Positions 53,839 to 62,089 of a stretch of 62,089 bases of DNA are shown here, piece after piece. Below the pieces are notes generated by a model. That model did no database searches. It was not told the origin of the DNA and worked only from the letters and a program-made list of their open reading frames with translations. The stretch comes from Actinomycetota bacterium (GTDB taxonomy: Bacteria > Actinomycetota > Thermoleophilia > Solirubrobacterales > 70-9), in NCBI GenBank assembly GCA_005885405.1, contig VAYN01000013.1, positions 1 to 62,089 of the forward strand, in the 5' to 3' direction. The stretch's first letter is position 1; each line of letters starts with the position of its first letter. A program made the translations under genes and the position numbers.

Positions 53839-54855
53839 TCACTTCGTGTCCTTAAACGTCTGATCGATCCAGGGCATCATGTCGCGGAGGTCGTGGCCGA
53901 TCTCCTCGATCTGGTGCCCCTCCCCCTCTTTGCGCATGCGGTCGAAGTTCTCGTTCCCGGCGCGGTTCTCGGCGATGAACTCGCGGGCGAAGTCGCCGTC
54001 CTGGATCTCCTTGAGGATCTGTTTCATCGCCGCCCGTGACTCCTCGCCGATGACGCGTTTGCCGCGGGTCATGTCGCCGTACTCGGCCGTGTTGGAGATC
54101 GAGTAGCGCATGCCCTGAATGCCCTTTTCGTACATCAGGTCGGCGATCAGCTTCAGCTCGTGCAGGCACTCAAAGTAGGCAAGGCGCGGGTCATAGCCAG
54201 CCTCGACCAAGGTCTCGTAGCCGGCTCGGACGAGCTCCGAGGCGCCGCCGCAGAGGACCGCCTGCTCGCCGAAGAGGTCGGTCTCGCACTCGTCTTTGAA
54301 GGTCGTCTCGATGATCGCCGCGCGGCCGCCGCCGATTCCGGAGGCGTAGGCGAGGACGAGGTCGTGGGCTTGGCCGGAGTCGTCCTGGTGGACGGCCATC
54401 AGGCAGGGGACGCCGCTGCCTTCCTCGTACTGGCGGCGGACCAGGTGGCCCGGGCCCTTCGGCGCGACCATGCCGACGTCGACGCCGGGGGGCGGCTCGA
54501 TCTCACCGAAGTGGATCGCGAAGCCGTGGGCAAAGAGCAGGAGGTTGCCGGGGGCGATTCCGTCGCTGATCTCCTCGCGCCAGACCTCAGCCTGTTTCTC
54601 GTCCGGCAGCAGGATCATCACCAGGTCGCCGCGGCTGGCGGCTTCGGCGACGTCCAGCACCTCGAGCCCGGCCGCTTCGGCCTTGGCGCGGCTGGAGGAG
54701 TCGGGGCGGAGGCCGACAACCACGTCGACGCCGGAGTCCTTGAGGTTGAGGGCGTGCGCGTGACCCTGCGAGCCGTAGCCGAGGATGGCGACGGTCTTGC
54801 CGTCGAGCTTGCTCAGGTCAGCGTCTTTGTCGGAGAAGATGTCGTCGGTTCGCAT
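53839..54855 (-). CDS. ilvC: Ketol-acid reductoisomerase (class I)
   Basis: A 338-residue NADPH enzyme of valine, isoleucine and leucine synthesis. The Rossmann loop [36 protein letters not shown] and [17 protein letters not shown] are family marks. The ATG at 54855 is the family start. ilvB/ilvN are not in the window; it follows menE by 11 nt. Confidence 0.96.
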   Translation of the reverse strand: MRTDDIFSDKDADLSKLDGKTVAILGYGSQGHAHALNLKDSGVDVVVGLRPDSSSRAKAEAAGLEVLDVAEAASRGDLVMILLPDEKQAEVWREEISDGIAPGNLLLFAHGFAIHFGEIEPPPGVDVGMVAPKGPGHLVRRQYEEGSGVPCLMAVHQDDSGQAHDLVLAYASGIGGGRAAIIETTFKDECETDLFGEQAVLCGGASELVRAGYETLVEAGYDPRLAYFECLHELKLIADLMYEKGIQGMRYSISNTAEYGDMTRGKRVIGEESRAAMKQILKEIQDGDFAREFIAENRAGNENFDRMRKEGEGHQIEEIGHDLRDMMPWIDQTFKDTK

Positions 54856-54866
54856 GAGGCGGCAGG

Positions 54867-56192
54867 CTAGCGGAGCGCCCTGCGCATCAGCTTCCCGGAG
54901 GGCGTGCGCGGCAGCGCCGAGGCGAGCTCGAAGCGCTTCGGCACTTTGAACCCCGCCAGCGCCTCGGCGCAGTGGCGGCGCAGCTCGTCGGGGCTGACCT
55001 CCGCCCCGCCCTCGAGGACGACGACGGCGGTCACTGCCTGCTGCCACTCAGGGTCCTCGCGGCCGATTACCGCCGCCTCGGCCACCTGCGGGTGGCGCAG
55101 CAGCACTTCCTCGACCTCGGCCGGGATCACGTTCTCACCGCCGCTGACGATCATGTCGTCGATCCGGTCGCGGACGTAGAGGAAGCCTTCCTCGTCGATG
55201 TGGCCGAGGTCGCCGGTGTGCAGCCAGCCGTCGGCGTCGGCGCTGCCGGGGGCGACGGTCGGGCCTTGGACGAGGATCTCGCCGTCCTGGATCCGCAGGT
55301 GGGTCGTCAGCAGCGGCCTTCCGGCGGAGCCGAGCTTGCGTTTGGCGTCGGCCGGCGCCAGCGTCGTCACCTGCGAGCAGGTCTCGGTCAGGCCGTAGGT
55401 CTGGACCACGGTCGCGCCCTTGGCGAGCGCCTCTTCCAGCGGTTCCTCGGGGACCGGCCCACCGCCGACGAGGATCGCCCGCGGGCCGGAGAGGTCGACG
55501 CCAGCCTCCAGCAGCCGGGTCAGCATCGTCGCCACCAGCGAGACCTGGGTTATCCCGTCGCTCTCTAACGCCGCGCCAACCCGGTCGACGTCAAAGCCGT
55601 CGTGGACGACCGCCGCCGTCCCGTAGATGACCGAGCGCATGACGATCCCAAGTCCGGCGATGTGGCTGAGCGGGACGCAGCAGAGCCAGCGGTCGCTCGG
55701 GGCGACGCCGATGTTGAAGCCAGAGCCGACCGCGTTCCAGAGGAAGTTGCCGTAGCTAAGCGGGACCGGGCGCGGTGTCCCGGTGCTGCCGCTGGTGAGG
55801 ACGCGGCAGCAGACGTCGTCCATGTCGTGCTCGCCGAGCAGCGGCATGTCGGCCTCGGTCTGGGTCAGCATCCCGGGGTCGTCGAGGTCGATGATCGGCT
55901 CCTCGGCGCTGACGATCGCGGCCCGCTCCTCCGCCGTCAGCCGCGGACCGAGCGGCAGCAGCGCCGCTCCGAGCTTCATCAGCGCGTGCAGGAGGACGAC
56001 CTGCTCGCGGCGCGGGTGCATGGTCAGCGCCGCCGTCGAGCCGCGGCGGACGCCGTGGGCGGCGAGCCGCCGCGCGACCCAGGTCGCCTCCGCCTCGAGC
56101 TCGGCATAGGTCATCTCCGCCCCGTCGGCGACCAGCGCGGTTCGGTCGGGGCAGCTCTGCGATCTCTGGGAGAGCCAGTCGTCGAGCTTCAT
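54867..56192 (-). CDS. menE: o-Succinylbenzoate-CoA ligase
   Basis: An ANL-superfamily acyl-CoA synthetase of 441 residues for menaquinone synthesis. The P-loop is [20 protein letters not shown], then [33 protein letters not shown] and the C-terminal Lys in [12 protein letters not shown]. The ATG at 56192 is 18 bp from the divergent menB start, which supports the menE call over other ligases. Confidence 0.88.
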   Translation of the reverse strand: MKLDDWLSQRSQSCPDRTALVADGAEMTYAELEAEATWVARRLAAHGVRRGSTAALTMHPRREQVVLLHALMKLGAALLPLGPRLTAEERAAIVSAEEPIIDLDDPGMLTQTEADMPLLGEHDMDDVCCRVLTSGSTGTPRPVPLSYGNFLWNAVGSGFNIGVAPSDRWLCCVPLSHIAGLGIVMRSVIYGTAAVVHDGFDVDRVGAALESDGITQVSLVATMLTRLLEAGVDLSGPRAILVGGGPVPEEPLEEALAKGATVVQTYGLTETCSQVTTLAPADAKRKLGSAGRPLLTTHLRIQDGEILVQGPTVAPGSADADGWLHTGDLGHIDEEGFLYVRDRIDDMIVSGGENVIPAEVEEVLLRHPQVAEAAVIGREDPEWQQAVTAVVVLEGGAEVSPDELRRHCAEALAGFKVPKRFELASALPRTPSGKLMRRALR

Positions 56193-56197
56193 CGGGA

Positions 56198-56203
56198 TAT
56201 CGT
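56198..56203 (+). promoter_or_regulatory. -10 box of menB, leaderless arrangement
   Basis: TATCGT lies exactly 7 nt before the menB ATG (56211) in the 18-bp gap to menE. A GATATC palindrome is at its centre. Confidence 0.5.
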
Positions 56204-56210
56204 CCCCATC

Positions 56211-57080
56211 ATGCCCAAACGCCACAAAGGAGCTCCCCCCGAGGCCGAGCTCTACGCGCCGATCGAGTGGACCGCCGGTCCCGGCGACTACGGGGACATC
56301 CGCTACGAGACCGGCGGCGGGATCGCGAAAGTTACGATCGATCGCCCCGAGGTCCTCAACGCCTTCCGGCCGCAGACGCTGATCGAGGTCTCCGCGGCGA
56401 TGGAGCTGGCGCGCGAGGACAGCGACATCGGCGTCATCGTCTTCACCGGCGCCGGCGAGCGCGCCTTCTGCTCCGGCGGCGACCAGACCGTCCGCGGCGA
56501 CACCGGGTACATGCCGGAGGGCGCCTCGGTCGGGCGCTTCCACGTCACCGACCTGCAGATCCAGATGCGGCGGCTGCCGAAGCCGGTGGTGGCGATGGTC
56601 GCCGGCTACGCGATCGGCGGAGGCCACATCCTCCACCTCTGTTGCGACCTGACGATCGCCGCCGACAACGCCGTCTTCGGCCAGACCGGGCCGCGGGTCG
56701 GCTCCTGGGACGGCGGCTACGGCGCCTCGCTCCTGCGCGACCTGGTCGGGACGAAGAAGGCGAAGGAGTTCTGGATGCTCTGTCGCCAGTACAGCGCCGA
56801 GGAGGCGCGGGAGATGGGGCTCGTCAACGCGGTTGTGCCGATCGCCGACCTCGAGCGGGAGACGGTCGCTTGGTGCCGCGAGATGCTCGCCCTCTCCCCT
56901 TTCGCCCTGCGCCTCGTCAAGGCCAGCTTCAACGCCCACGAGGACGGCTACGCCGGCATCCAGCAGCTCGCCCACGACGCCAACCTCCTCTTCTACGGCT
57001 CCGAGGAGGCTGCCGAGGGGCGTGAGGCGTTCAAGGAGAAACGGTCCCCCGAATTCTCGAAGTTCCCCCGCCGCCCATGA
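56211..57080 (+). CDS. menB: 1,4-Dihydroxy-2-naphthoyl-CoA synthase
   Basis: A crotonase-fold enzyme of 289 residues that closes the naphthoate ring. [39 protein letters not shown] and [20 protein letters not shown] match MenB, including its disordered A-loop. It starts at the ATG at 56211 behind the TANNNT box and ends in an ATGA overlap with menA. Confidence 0.95.
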   Translation: MPKRHKGAPPEAELYAPIEWTAGPGDYGDIRYETGGGIAKVTIDRPEVLNAFRPQTLIEVSAAMELAREDSDIGVIVFTGAGERAFCSGGDQTVRGDTGYMPEGASVGRFHVTDLQIQMRRLPKPVVAMVAGYAIGGGHILHLCCDLTIAADNAVFGQTGPRVGSWDGGYGASLLRDLVGTKKAKEFWMLCRQYSAEEAREMGLVNAVVPIADLERETVAWCREMLALSPFALRLVKASFNAHEDGYAGIQQLAHDANLLFYGSEEAAEGREAFKEKRSPEFSKFPRRP

Positions 57081-57958
57081 GGATCTGGCTGATGGCGGCG
57101 CGGCCGCGAACGCTGCCGGCGGCGATCGCGCCCGTGCTGGTCGGGACGGCGGCGGCGGTGCAGTGGTACGGCAGCCTGCCGCGCTGGGGCGCGTTCGTCG
57201 CGGCGCTCGTCGGCTCGATCTTCATCCAGATCGGGACCAACCTCGCCAACGACTACTCCGACGCCAAGCGCGGCGCCGACACCGCCGACCGGCTCGGGCC
57301 GGTGCGGGTGACCGCCAGCGGGATGGTCACTCCCCAGCGGGTGATGACCGCGACCTGGATCGCCTTCGCGGTCGCGGTCGCCTGCGGGCTCTACCTCTGG
57401 AGCGTCGCCGGCTTCGGGATCTTCCTCATCGGCCTCTTCTCGATCGCCGCCGGCGTCCTCTACACCGGCGGTCCGCGGCCCTATGGGTATGAGGGCTTCG
57501 GCGAGGTCTTCGTCTTCCTCTTCTTCGGCCTCGTCGCCGTCAACGGCTCCTACTACGTGCAGCTGGAGGAGCTCGACGCGCTGCCGCTGGGGCTTTCGAT
57601 CTCAATCGGCTTCCTCGCCGCGGCGATCATCGTCGTCAACAACGTCCGTGATGTCGAGACCGACCGGCGGGCGGGCAAGAACACGCTGGCGGTGCAGATC
57701 GGCCGCGAGAGGGCGGTCGGCCTCTACCGGCTGCTGCTCGCGGGTGGATTCCTGGTCCTGCCGATCGCGCTTGTGGCCGGCGACGCGAGCCTGCTGCCGA
57801 TGATCGGCTGGCTGGCGGCGCCGCTGGCGGTCAAACCGGCGAAGACGCTGGCGGAGCGGCGCGACGGGCCTGCGCTGAACGAGGTGCTGGCGCAGACGGG
57901 GGCGGTCCTCGGCGTCTTCAGCCTGCTGGTCACGATCGGCCTCCTGATCTCGGCCTGA
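57077..57958 (+). CDS. menA: 1,4-Dihydroxy-2-naphthoate polyprenyltransferase
   Basis: A UbiA-family membrane prenyltransferase of 293 residues. The first Asp motif is [14 protein letters not shown] and the second is [19 protein letters not shown]. About eight to nine membrane helices are visible. It attaches the isoprenoid tail to DHNA. Confidence 0.95.
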   Translation: MRIWLMAARPRTLPAAIAPVLVGTAAAVQWYGSLPRWGAFVAALVGSIFIQIGTNLANDYSDAKRGADTADRLGPVRVTASGMVTPQRVMTATWIAFAVAVACGLYLWSVAGFGIFLIGLFSIAAGVLYTGGPRPYGYEGFGEVFVFLFFGLVAVNGSYYVQLEELDALPLGLSISIGFLAAAIIVVNNVRDVETDRRAGKNTLAVQIGRERAVGLYRLLLAGGFLVLPIALVAGDASLLPMIGWLAAPLAVKPAKTLAERRDGPALNEVLAQTGAVLGVFSLLVTIGLLISA

Positions 57959-57970
57959 GAGACTCGGGCC

Positions 57971-59047
57971 GTGCGCCTCAGCTCGGTCGAGGTCATCCCC
58001 TACGCGCTCCCGTTCAAGGAGCCGTACGTGACCGCGCTCGGGTCGTTGACCCAGCGGGAGATGGTGCTGCTGCGAGTGCGGGACGAGGACGGGGTTGTGG
58101 GGCTGGGCGAAGCAGTGCCCTTGGCTTTGCGGGGCGGGGTTGGGCTGCGGGAGGTTGTGCGAGAGCTGGAGCGTTGGGGAGAGGATCGGGAGGTGGATGG
58201 GCTCTCGGCCCCAAGCCGATGCGCGGTGGGGACCGCCCTGATGGATTTGCGAGGCAGGCGGGTTGGGAAAAGGCTGGGTGAGGAGGCGAGGGACGAAGCG
58301 GTTGAGTGCAACGCGACGCTTGTCGCGGGACCGCCGGCGGAGGTGGCGGCCGAGGCGGAACGCTGGGCTCAGGCGGGGTTTACGACCTTCAAGCTGAAGC
58401 TCGGTTCCGAGTCCGCGAGAACGGTCCCTCAAGAGCCGTTTTCGCGGACTCGATGGGCGGGAGACGTGGAGCAGGTGCGGGCGGTGCGGGAGGCGCTGGG
58501 GCCGGAGGTGCGGATTCGGGTGGATGCGAACGAGGCTTGGGACCTGGAAACGGCGAAGACGACGCTGGCGGAGTTGGAGCCGTTCGGGATCGAGTTGGCG
58601 GAGCAGCCTGTAGCGGGGTTGGAGGCGATGGCGGAGCTCGCGGCGTTGACTTCGATTCCGTTGGCTGCTGACGAGAGCGTTGCGTCTCTCGCCGAGGCCG
58701 AGGAGGCCGCGGCGCTTGACGCCTGTTCCTACACCGGGATCAAGCTCTCCAAGGTCGGTGGGCCCGAGGCGGCGCTGGCGATCGCCGACGTTATCCCCAG
58801 CTATGTCACCAGCGCTCTCGACGGACCGGTGGGAATCGCGGCGGCGGCTCAGGTCGCGCTCAGCCTCGCCGAGACCACCCACCCCGAACGCCTGCACCTC
58901 GCTCATGGCCTTGCCACCCAGCGCCTTTTCGCCTCGACGATCGCCGCGGTCGAGTGCGAGGTCCGCGACGGAATGTTGCACCTCCCTCCCGGTCCTGGCC
59001 TCGGCATCGAGATAGACGAGGATGCCCTGCAAGCGCATCGCATCTAG
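57971..59047 (+). CDS. menC: o-Succinylbenzoate synthase with an in-frame palindromic insert
   Basis: An enolase-superfamily enzyme of 358 residues that dehydrates SHCHC to OSB. Catalytic Lys residues lie in TTFKLKLG, metal ligands in RVDANEAW, ELAEQP and AADESV, and the second acid/base Lys in GIKLSKVGG. Between KLKLGS and DVEQVRAVREAL about 18 residues are extra: they come from the 45-bp palindrome (58408-58452) and read SESARTVPQEPFSRTR. The site is a loop between a barrel strand and a helix, so the enzyme may still work. GTG start 12 nt after menA. Confidence 0.9.
   Translation: MRLSSVEVIPYALPFKEPYVTALGSLTQREMVLLRVRDEDGVVGLGEAVPLALRGGVGLREVVRELERWGEDREVDGLSAPSRCAVGTALMDLRGRRVGKRLGEEARDEAVECNATLVAGPPAEVAAEAERWAQAGFTTFKLKLGSESARTVPQEPFSRTRWAGDVEQVRAVREALGPEVRIRVDANEAWDLETAKTTLAELEPFGIELAEQPVAGLEAMAELAALTSIPLAADESVASLAEAEEAAALDACSYTGIKLSKVGGPEAALAIADVIPSYVTSALDGPVGIAAAAQVALSLAETTHPERLHLAHGLATQRLFASTIAAVECEVRDGMLHLPPGPGLGIEIDEDALQAHRI
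58408..58452. repeat. Palindromic element, copy inside menC
   Basis: A 45-bp element: arms CGAGTCCGCGAGAACGG and CCGTTTTCGCGGACTCG (one G-T pair) around loop TCCCTCAAGAG. Read in frame it adds a 15-residue peptide to MenC, 14 of 15 residues identical to the N-terminal peptide at 45848-45892. Confidence 0.93.
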
Positions 59048-59054
59048 GAGTTTC

Positions 59055-60744
59055 ATGGACCCGACCAACGCCAATACCGCTCTCGCCTCTGCTTTCGCCG
59101 AGGAGCTCGCTCGCGGCGGCTTGCGCCTTGCGGTCGTCTCCGGTGATCGTCGACGAGCGCTCTGCCGGGTTCTTCGCCTTAGGAGCGGCGCAGGCGGGCG
59201 GTGACCCGGTGGCGCTGCTCTGCACCTCGGGGACCGCGCTTGTCAACTACCACCCCGCCGTGGTCGAGGCGGACGAATCCGGGATTCCGCTCCTCGTCCT
59301 CAGCGCCGACCGGCCGCCGGAGCTGCGCGGGATCGGGGCGGGACAGACGATCGACCAGATCAAGAGCTTTGGATCCTCGGTGCGCTGGTTCTGCGAAGTC
59401 GGGACCCATGTGGCCGACGACAGCGGGCTCCTCCACTACCGCTCCGTCGCCTGCCGCGCCCTGGCCGCGGCCCATGGCGAGACCCGACCGGGCCCGGTGC
59501 ACCTGAATCTGCCATGGCGCGAGCCACTGGCGCCGCTTCCGGTCGAGGGAGCGGTGACGGCCACGGACCCCCTGGCGCTCAAGGGGCGCGATGGCCGCCC
59601 CCTGACCGCGGTGACGCACATCGACCTCGAGCCATCCGCCTTCCTCCTCGACGAGGTCGCCGGCCACATCGGCAACGCGATCGCCGGCGTCATCGTCGCC
59701 GGCCGCCAGCTCGACCCCGAGCTGCGCGAGCCGCTCGCCCACCTTGCCCGTGTCGCCGGCTTCCCGATCCTTGCCGACCCCACCTCGCAGCTGCGCTGCG
59801 GGCCGCATGACCGCTCGCACGTGATCGCCGCTTACGACCTGCTGCTGCGCGACGAGCGCTTCGCCCGCTCGGTCGTCCCCGACCTGATCCTCCGCTTCGG
59901 CGCGATGCCGACCAGCAAGCCGCTGCGGGCGTGGATCGAGGCGAGCGATGCCGACCAGATCGTGATCGACCCCTACGGGGGCTGGAACGAGCCGACGAAC
60001 CGGGCGGCGGCGATCCTCCGCGCCGACCCGACCGAGCTCGCATCCGGCTGGGCCGCCCGGGTTGAAGGCCTCGAGGGACGGGAACGCCCACTGCCCGACC
60101 GCTGGACCGAAGCCGAGGGGGAGGTCCAGGCGGCGCTGGACGAGGCGCTGGCCGCCGCCGAGATCTCCGAGCCGGCTCTCCACCGGGCCCTCGGTGCCGC
60201 CCACCGCGACGGCGACCTCGTCTACACCAGCTCAAGCATGCCGATCCGCGACCAGGAGGCCTTCCTCGCCGCCAGTGAGAGCGACGTCCTCTTCCTCTCC
60301 AACCGCGGCGCCAACGGCATCGATGGGCTCGTCTCCTCGGGCATCGGCGCCGCCCAGGCAAGCGGCCGCCCGACGACGATCGTCACCGGCGACCTCGGCC
60401 TCCTCCACGACATCGGCGGCCTGGGGGCGCTGCGCGACGTCGAGACCCCGGTCCGCATCGTCGTCATCGACAACGACGGCGGCGGCATCTTCCACTTCCT
60501 GCCCCAGGAGGCGGCGCTGGAGAACGACGAGTTCGAGGCCCTGCTGGGTACCCCCCGCGGCGTCGACGCCGCCAAGGCCGGCGCCCTCTTCGATCTCCCC
60601 CACCGGCGCCTGGAATCGCTCCGAGACCTTCCTGAGGCACTCGCAGCCGGTACCGGCCTCATAGAGGTGAAGACCGACCGCAGGACTAACGCAGAGGCGC
60701 ACCGGGCGCTCACCGCGCGGGTCCACGAAGCGCTCCCGCGCTAG
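59055..60744 (+). pseudogene. menD: SEPHCHC synthase MenD, frame-shifted by a deletion near the N-terminus
   Basis: A ThDP enzyme gene of the menaquinone route. The ATG at 59055, with AGGAG upstream, opens a normal start (TALASAFAEELARGG, then LRLAVVS). At about 59140 the frame breaks: the conserved PGSRSxPLALA segment is absent and the rest continues in another frame from VIVDERSAGFFALGAAQ to the stop at 60744. That second part is intact for over 530 codons, with the Glu of DERSAG, RPPELRGIGAGQTIDQ, VTGDLGLLHDIGGLG and IDNDGGGIFHFLPQ. As read, no full protein is made. A sequencing or assembly error is an alternative. Confidence 0.8.
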
Positions 60745-61754
60745 CAGAGGATCGGTCCGGCCCCGCGACTGGAGCCTGGTTGCCAGGCAGGGCCGGAAAC
60801 GATGATTCCCGGGTCCGAGATAAGGCGCGTGAGACAAGAACCGTCGGCGTTGATCTCCATCAGCTTGTCGCCTTCTTCCGGGGTCAAATCGCCGTTCTCG
60901 TCCACCTGCGAATCGATGAAGGCCAACCGCTCGCCAGAGGGATCCCAGCTGGGTTCGGCAAGGAGGCTGCGCCTACGGAGCAGGAGACGGGATTTCGAGG
61001 GCTCGCCGACGCTGGCGACCCGCAGCTCGTTGATCGGAGGCAGGCGGTCATTGACGCCGCTCGCGCGCCAGGTCTTCCAGCGGATGAACGCCACCTCAGA
61101 GCCATTCGGCGAGTACATCGGCTCCGAGGCTTCCTTCGCCAAAGGCGAGGTGCGGCCAGTCTTCAGGTCGACAGCAACCGCGCTGAGCCCACGGCGGTCG
61201 GAGCGCGTGACCGCGAGCTTCGAGCCATCGGGACTGAACGAGCTCGGCTCGAGGAGCGTCTGCAGCCTCCAGCGGGTCTTACGTCGGACCGCACCGCTCT
61301 CGACGTCGAGCAGCCAGATCGAGCTCTTGTAGAGGTAGTTCTCGCGGCCAGGAAGAACCTTGACCAGCTTCGTGCGCGGGAAGGCGACCGTGCGGCCGCT
61401 CGGTGCCATCACCGCGTTGCTCCCTTCCAGGACTGCGCGGCGATAGAAGCGGAGACCCGGACCGTCTGCGTCCGCAACCGCGACCACCGTTCCCTTCCAA
61501 TCGCCGGTCGCGCCGAGCGCCAGCAGGCTGCCGTCGGCCGACCACGAAGGTCGAGTGAAACTGGCTCCTCTGCTTACGGCCTGCGGCGACTCCCCGCCGG
61601 GCCCCATCGTGAGGATGTCCGCCCCTCGCTCGTCGCGCAGAGAGTCCACCATCACCGCGAGCCGCGGCCCTTCCGGGCTCGCGCCGAGCGCCGGCCGGGT
61701 CATCCCAGTGATGAGAACGGCGCAGATGCAGGCCAGCAGGGCAGCGCGTTTCAC
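60741..61754 (-). CDS. Exported TolB-like beta-propeller protein
   Basis: A 337-residue protein with a signal peptide (about 1-25, ending near PALGA). Four or more PD40-type blades are visible: RPSWSADGSLLALGA, PSSFSPDGSKLAVTRS, PMYSPNGSEVAFIRW and PSWDPSGERLAFID. Such propellers bind partner proteins or ligands in the envelope. A GTG at 61754 is the start; it has the 7-nt TANNNT arrangement. The stop overlaps the menD stop, convergent. A link to menaquinone is not evident. Confidence 0.8.
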   Translation of the reverse strand: MKRAALLACICAVLITGMTRPALGASPEGPRLAVMVDSLRDERGADILTMGPGGESPQAVSRGASFTRPSWSADGSLLALGATGDWKGTVVAVADADGPGLRFYRRAVLEGSNAVMAPSGRTVAFPRTKLVKVLPGRENYLYKSSIWLLDVESGAVRRKTRWRLQTLLEPSSFSPDGSKLAVTRSDRRGLSAVAVDLKTGRTSPLAKEASEPMYSPNGSEVAFIRWKTWRASGVNDRLPPINELRVASVGEPSKSRLLLRRRSLLAEPSWDPSGERLAFIDSQVDENGDLTPEEGDKLMEINADGSCLTRLISDPGIIVSGPAWQPGSSRGAGPILC

Positions 61755-61761
61755 GCTTATG

Positions 61762-61767
61762 ACCCTA
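61762..61767 (-). promoter_or_regulatory. -10 box of the beta-propeller gene, inside the menF stop
   Basis: Minus-strand TAGGGT, 7 nt before the GTG at 61754; its TAG is the menF stop codon. Confidence 0.45.
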
Positions 61768-62089
61768 CTCAGCCAACAGGGGCAGCAAGGCCCCGAGCTT
61801 GACCTCGGTCTCGGCCAGCTCGGCCGCGGGTTCTGAGCCGGCGACGACGCCGACGCCGGCGAAGAGGTGGGCCTCGCGGTCGCGGAGGAGGGCGCTGCGG
61901 AGGGCGACGCAGAATTCGCCGTCTTCGGTGGCGTCCATCCAGCCGACCGGCGCGGCGTACCAGCCGCGGTCCATGCCCTCGAGGTCGGCGATCGCGCCTG
62001 CCGCAGTAGGCCAGGGCTCGCCGCCAACCGCCGGGGTCGGGTGCAGGATCCCGGCCAGCTCGATCGCCGAGTGGGGCTCGGCCAGCTGG
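61765..62089 (-). CDS. menF: Isochorismate synthase, C-terminal part (cut by window edge)
   Basis: The last 107 codons of a chorismate-binding enzyme. LHPTPAVGGEP, DRGWYAAPVGWMD, FCVALRSALL and HLFAGVGVVAGSEPAAEL match the C-terminal active-site region of isochorismate synthases (MenF/DhbC/EntC). With menD, menC, menE, menB and menA nearby the menaquinone enzyme is the likely identity. The N-terminal two thirds lie beyond the window. Confidence 0.88.
   Translation of the reverse strand, partial: QLAEPHSAIELAGILHPTPAVGGEPWPTAAGAIADLEGMDRGWYAAPVGWMDATEDGEFCVALRSALLRDREAHLFAGVGVVAGSEPAAELAETEVKLGALLPLLAE

Noticed and set aside
54867-56975. A 702-codon frame joining menE to an N-terminal extension of 260 residues
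   Set aside because: The extension lies over menB in antisense and is not protein-like; menE starts at 56192.
60741-62027. A longer version of the beta-propeller protein reaching into menF
   Set aside because: The extra part is an alternative frame of menF; GTG 61754 starts the signal peptide.

Overview
The window comes from a high-GC Gram-positive chromosome, most likely an actinobacterium of class Thermoleophilia (Solirubrobacterales or relatives). Supporting features are GC-rich codon use, archaeal-type ProRS, SepF, a short HisG with HisZ, a Leu-rich leuA leader peptide, a partial RsiG-like anti-sigma gene and a secreted protein with decapeptide stalk repeats. The taxonomic call is inference; the 16S gene at 28511-30055 would settle it. 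The content is almost all core chromosome: no prophage, insertion sequence, CRISPR array or tRNA gene was seen.

Layout. (1) 1-138 is the 5' part of an RsiG-like gene with its own promoter and operator-like palindrome. (2) 214-11305, minus strand, is a long housekeeping run: rpsB-tsf-pyrH-frr-uppS-cdsA-hypothetical-dxr-rseP-ispG-proS-pgsA (translation, lipid and isoprenoid synthesis, membrane proteolysis). (3) 11435-22290, minus, runs hisZ-G-D-B-H-A-F, cca, pgeF, yggS, sepF, proC, yggT, lspA, rluD. (4) murA (minus) and an alpha/beta hydrolase (plus) diverge from a 25-bp gap. (5) 25118-30334 is a 16S-23S-5S rRNA operon on the minus strand, with no tRNA in the spacer and clear processing stems. 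(6) tyrS, a class A PBP, mpg and argH follow. (7) 35769-47854 is a branched-chain amino acid region: ilvE, cimA, a DegT aminotransferase, leuB, a methyltransferase, leuD, leuC, an XRE-cupin regulator, leuA and its leader peptide, with serA, serC and ilvC beyond. CimA with LeuBCD gives the pyruvate/citramalate route to isoleucine as well as leucine. (8) 54867-62089 is a menaquinone cluster: menE, menB, menA, menC, menD and the C-terminal end of menF, with a beta-propeller protein gene between menD and menF.

The most unusual signal is a 45-bp palindromic element. Two nearly identical copies lie inside protein-coding genes (menC, and an AbiEi-DUF559 gene) and are read in the same frame, giving almost the same 15-residue peptide; a diverged copy of the same length lies upstream of dxr. 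This resembles in behaviour the in-frame palindromic elements of Rickettsia. Other points: menD carries a frame-shifting deletion over its conserved PGSRS segment; MurA has Asp instead of Cys at its active site; several genes have a TANNNT box exactly 7 nt before the start codon, suggesting leaderless mRNAs; mpg appears to start at CTG behind a strong Shine-Dalgarno; and a Tam-like methyltransferase sits between leuD and leuB.
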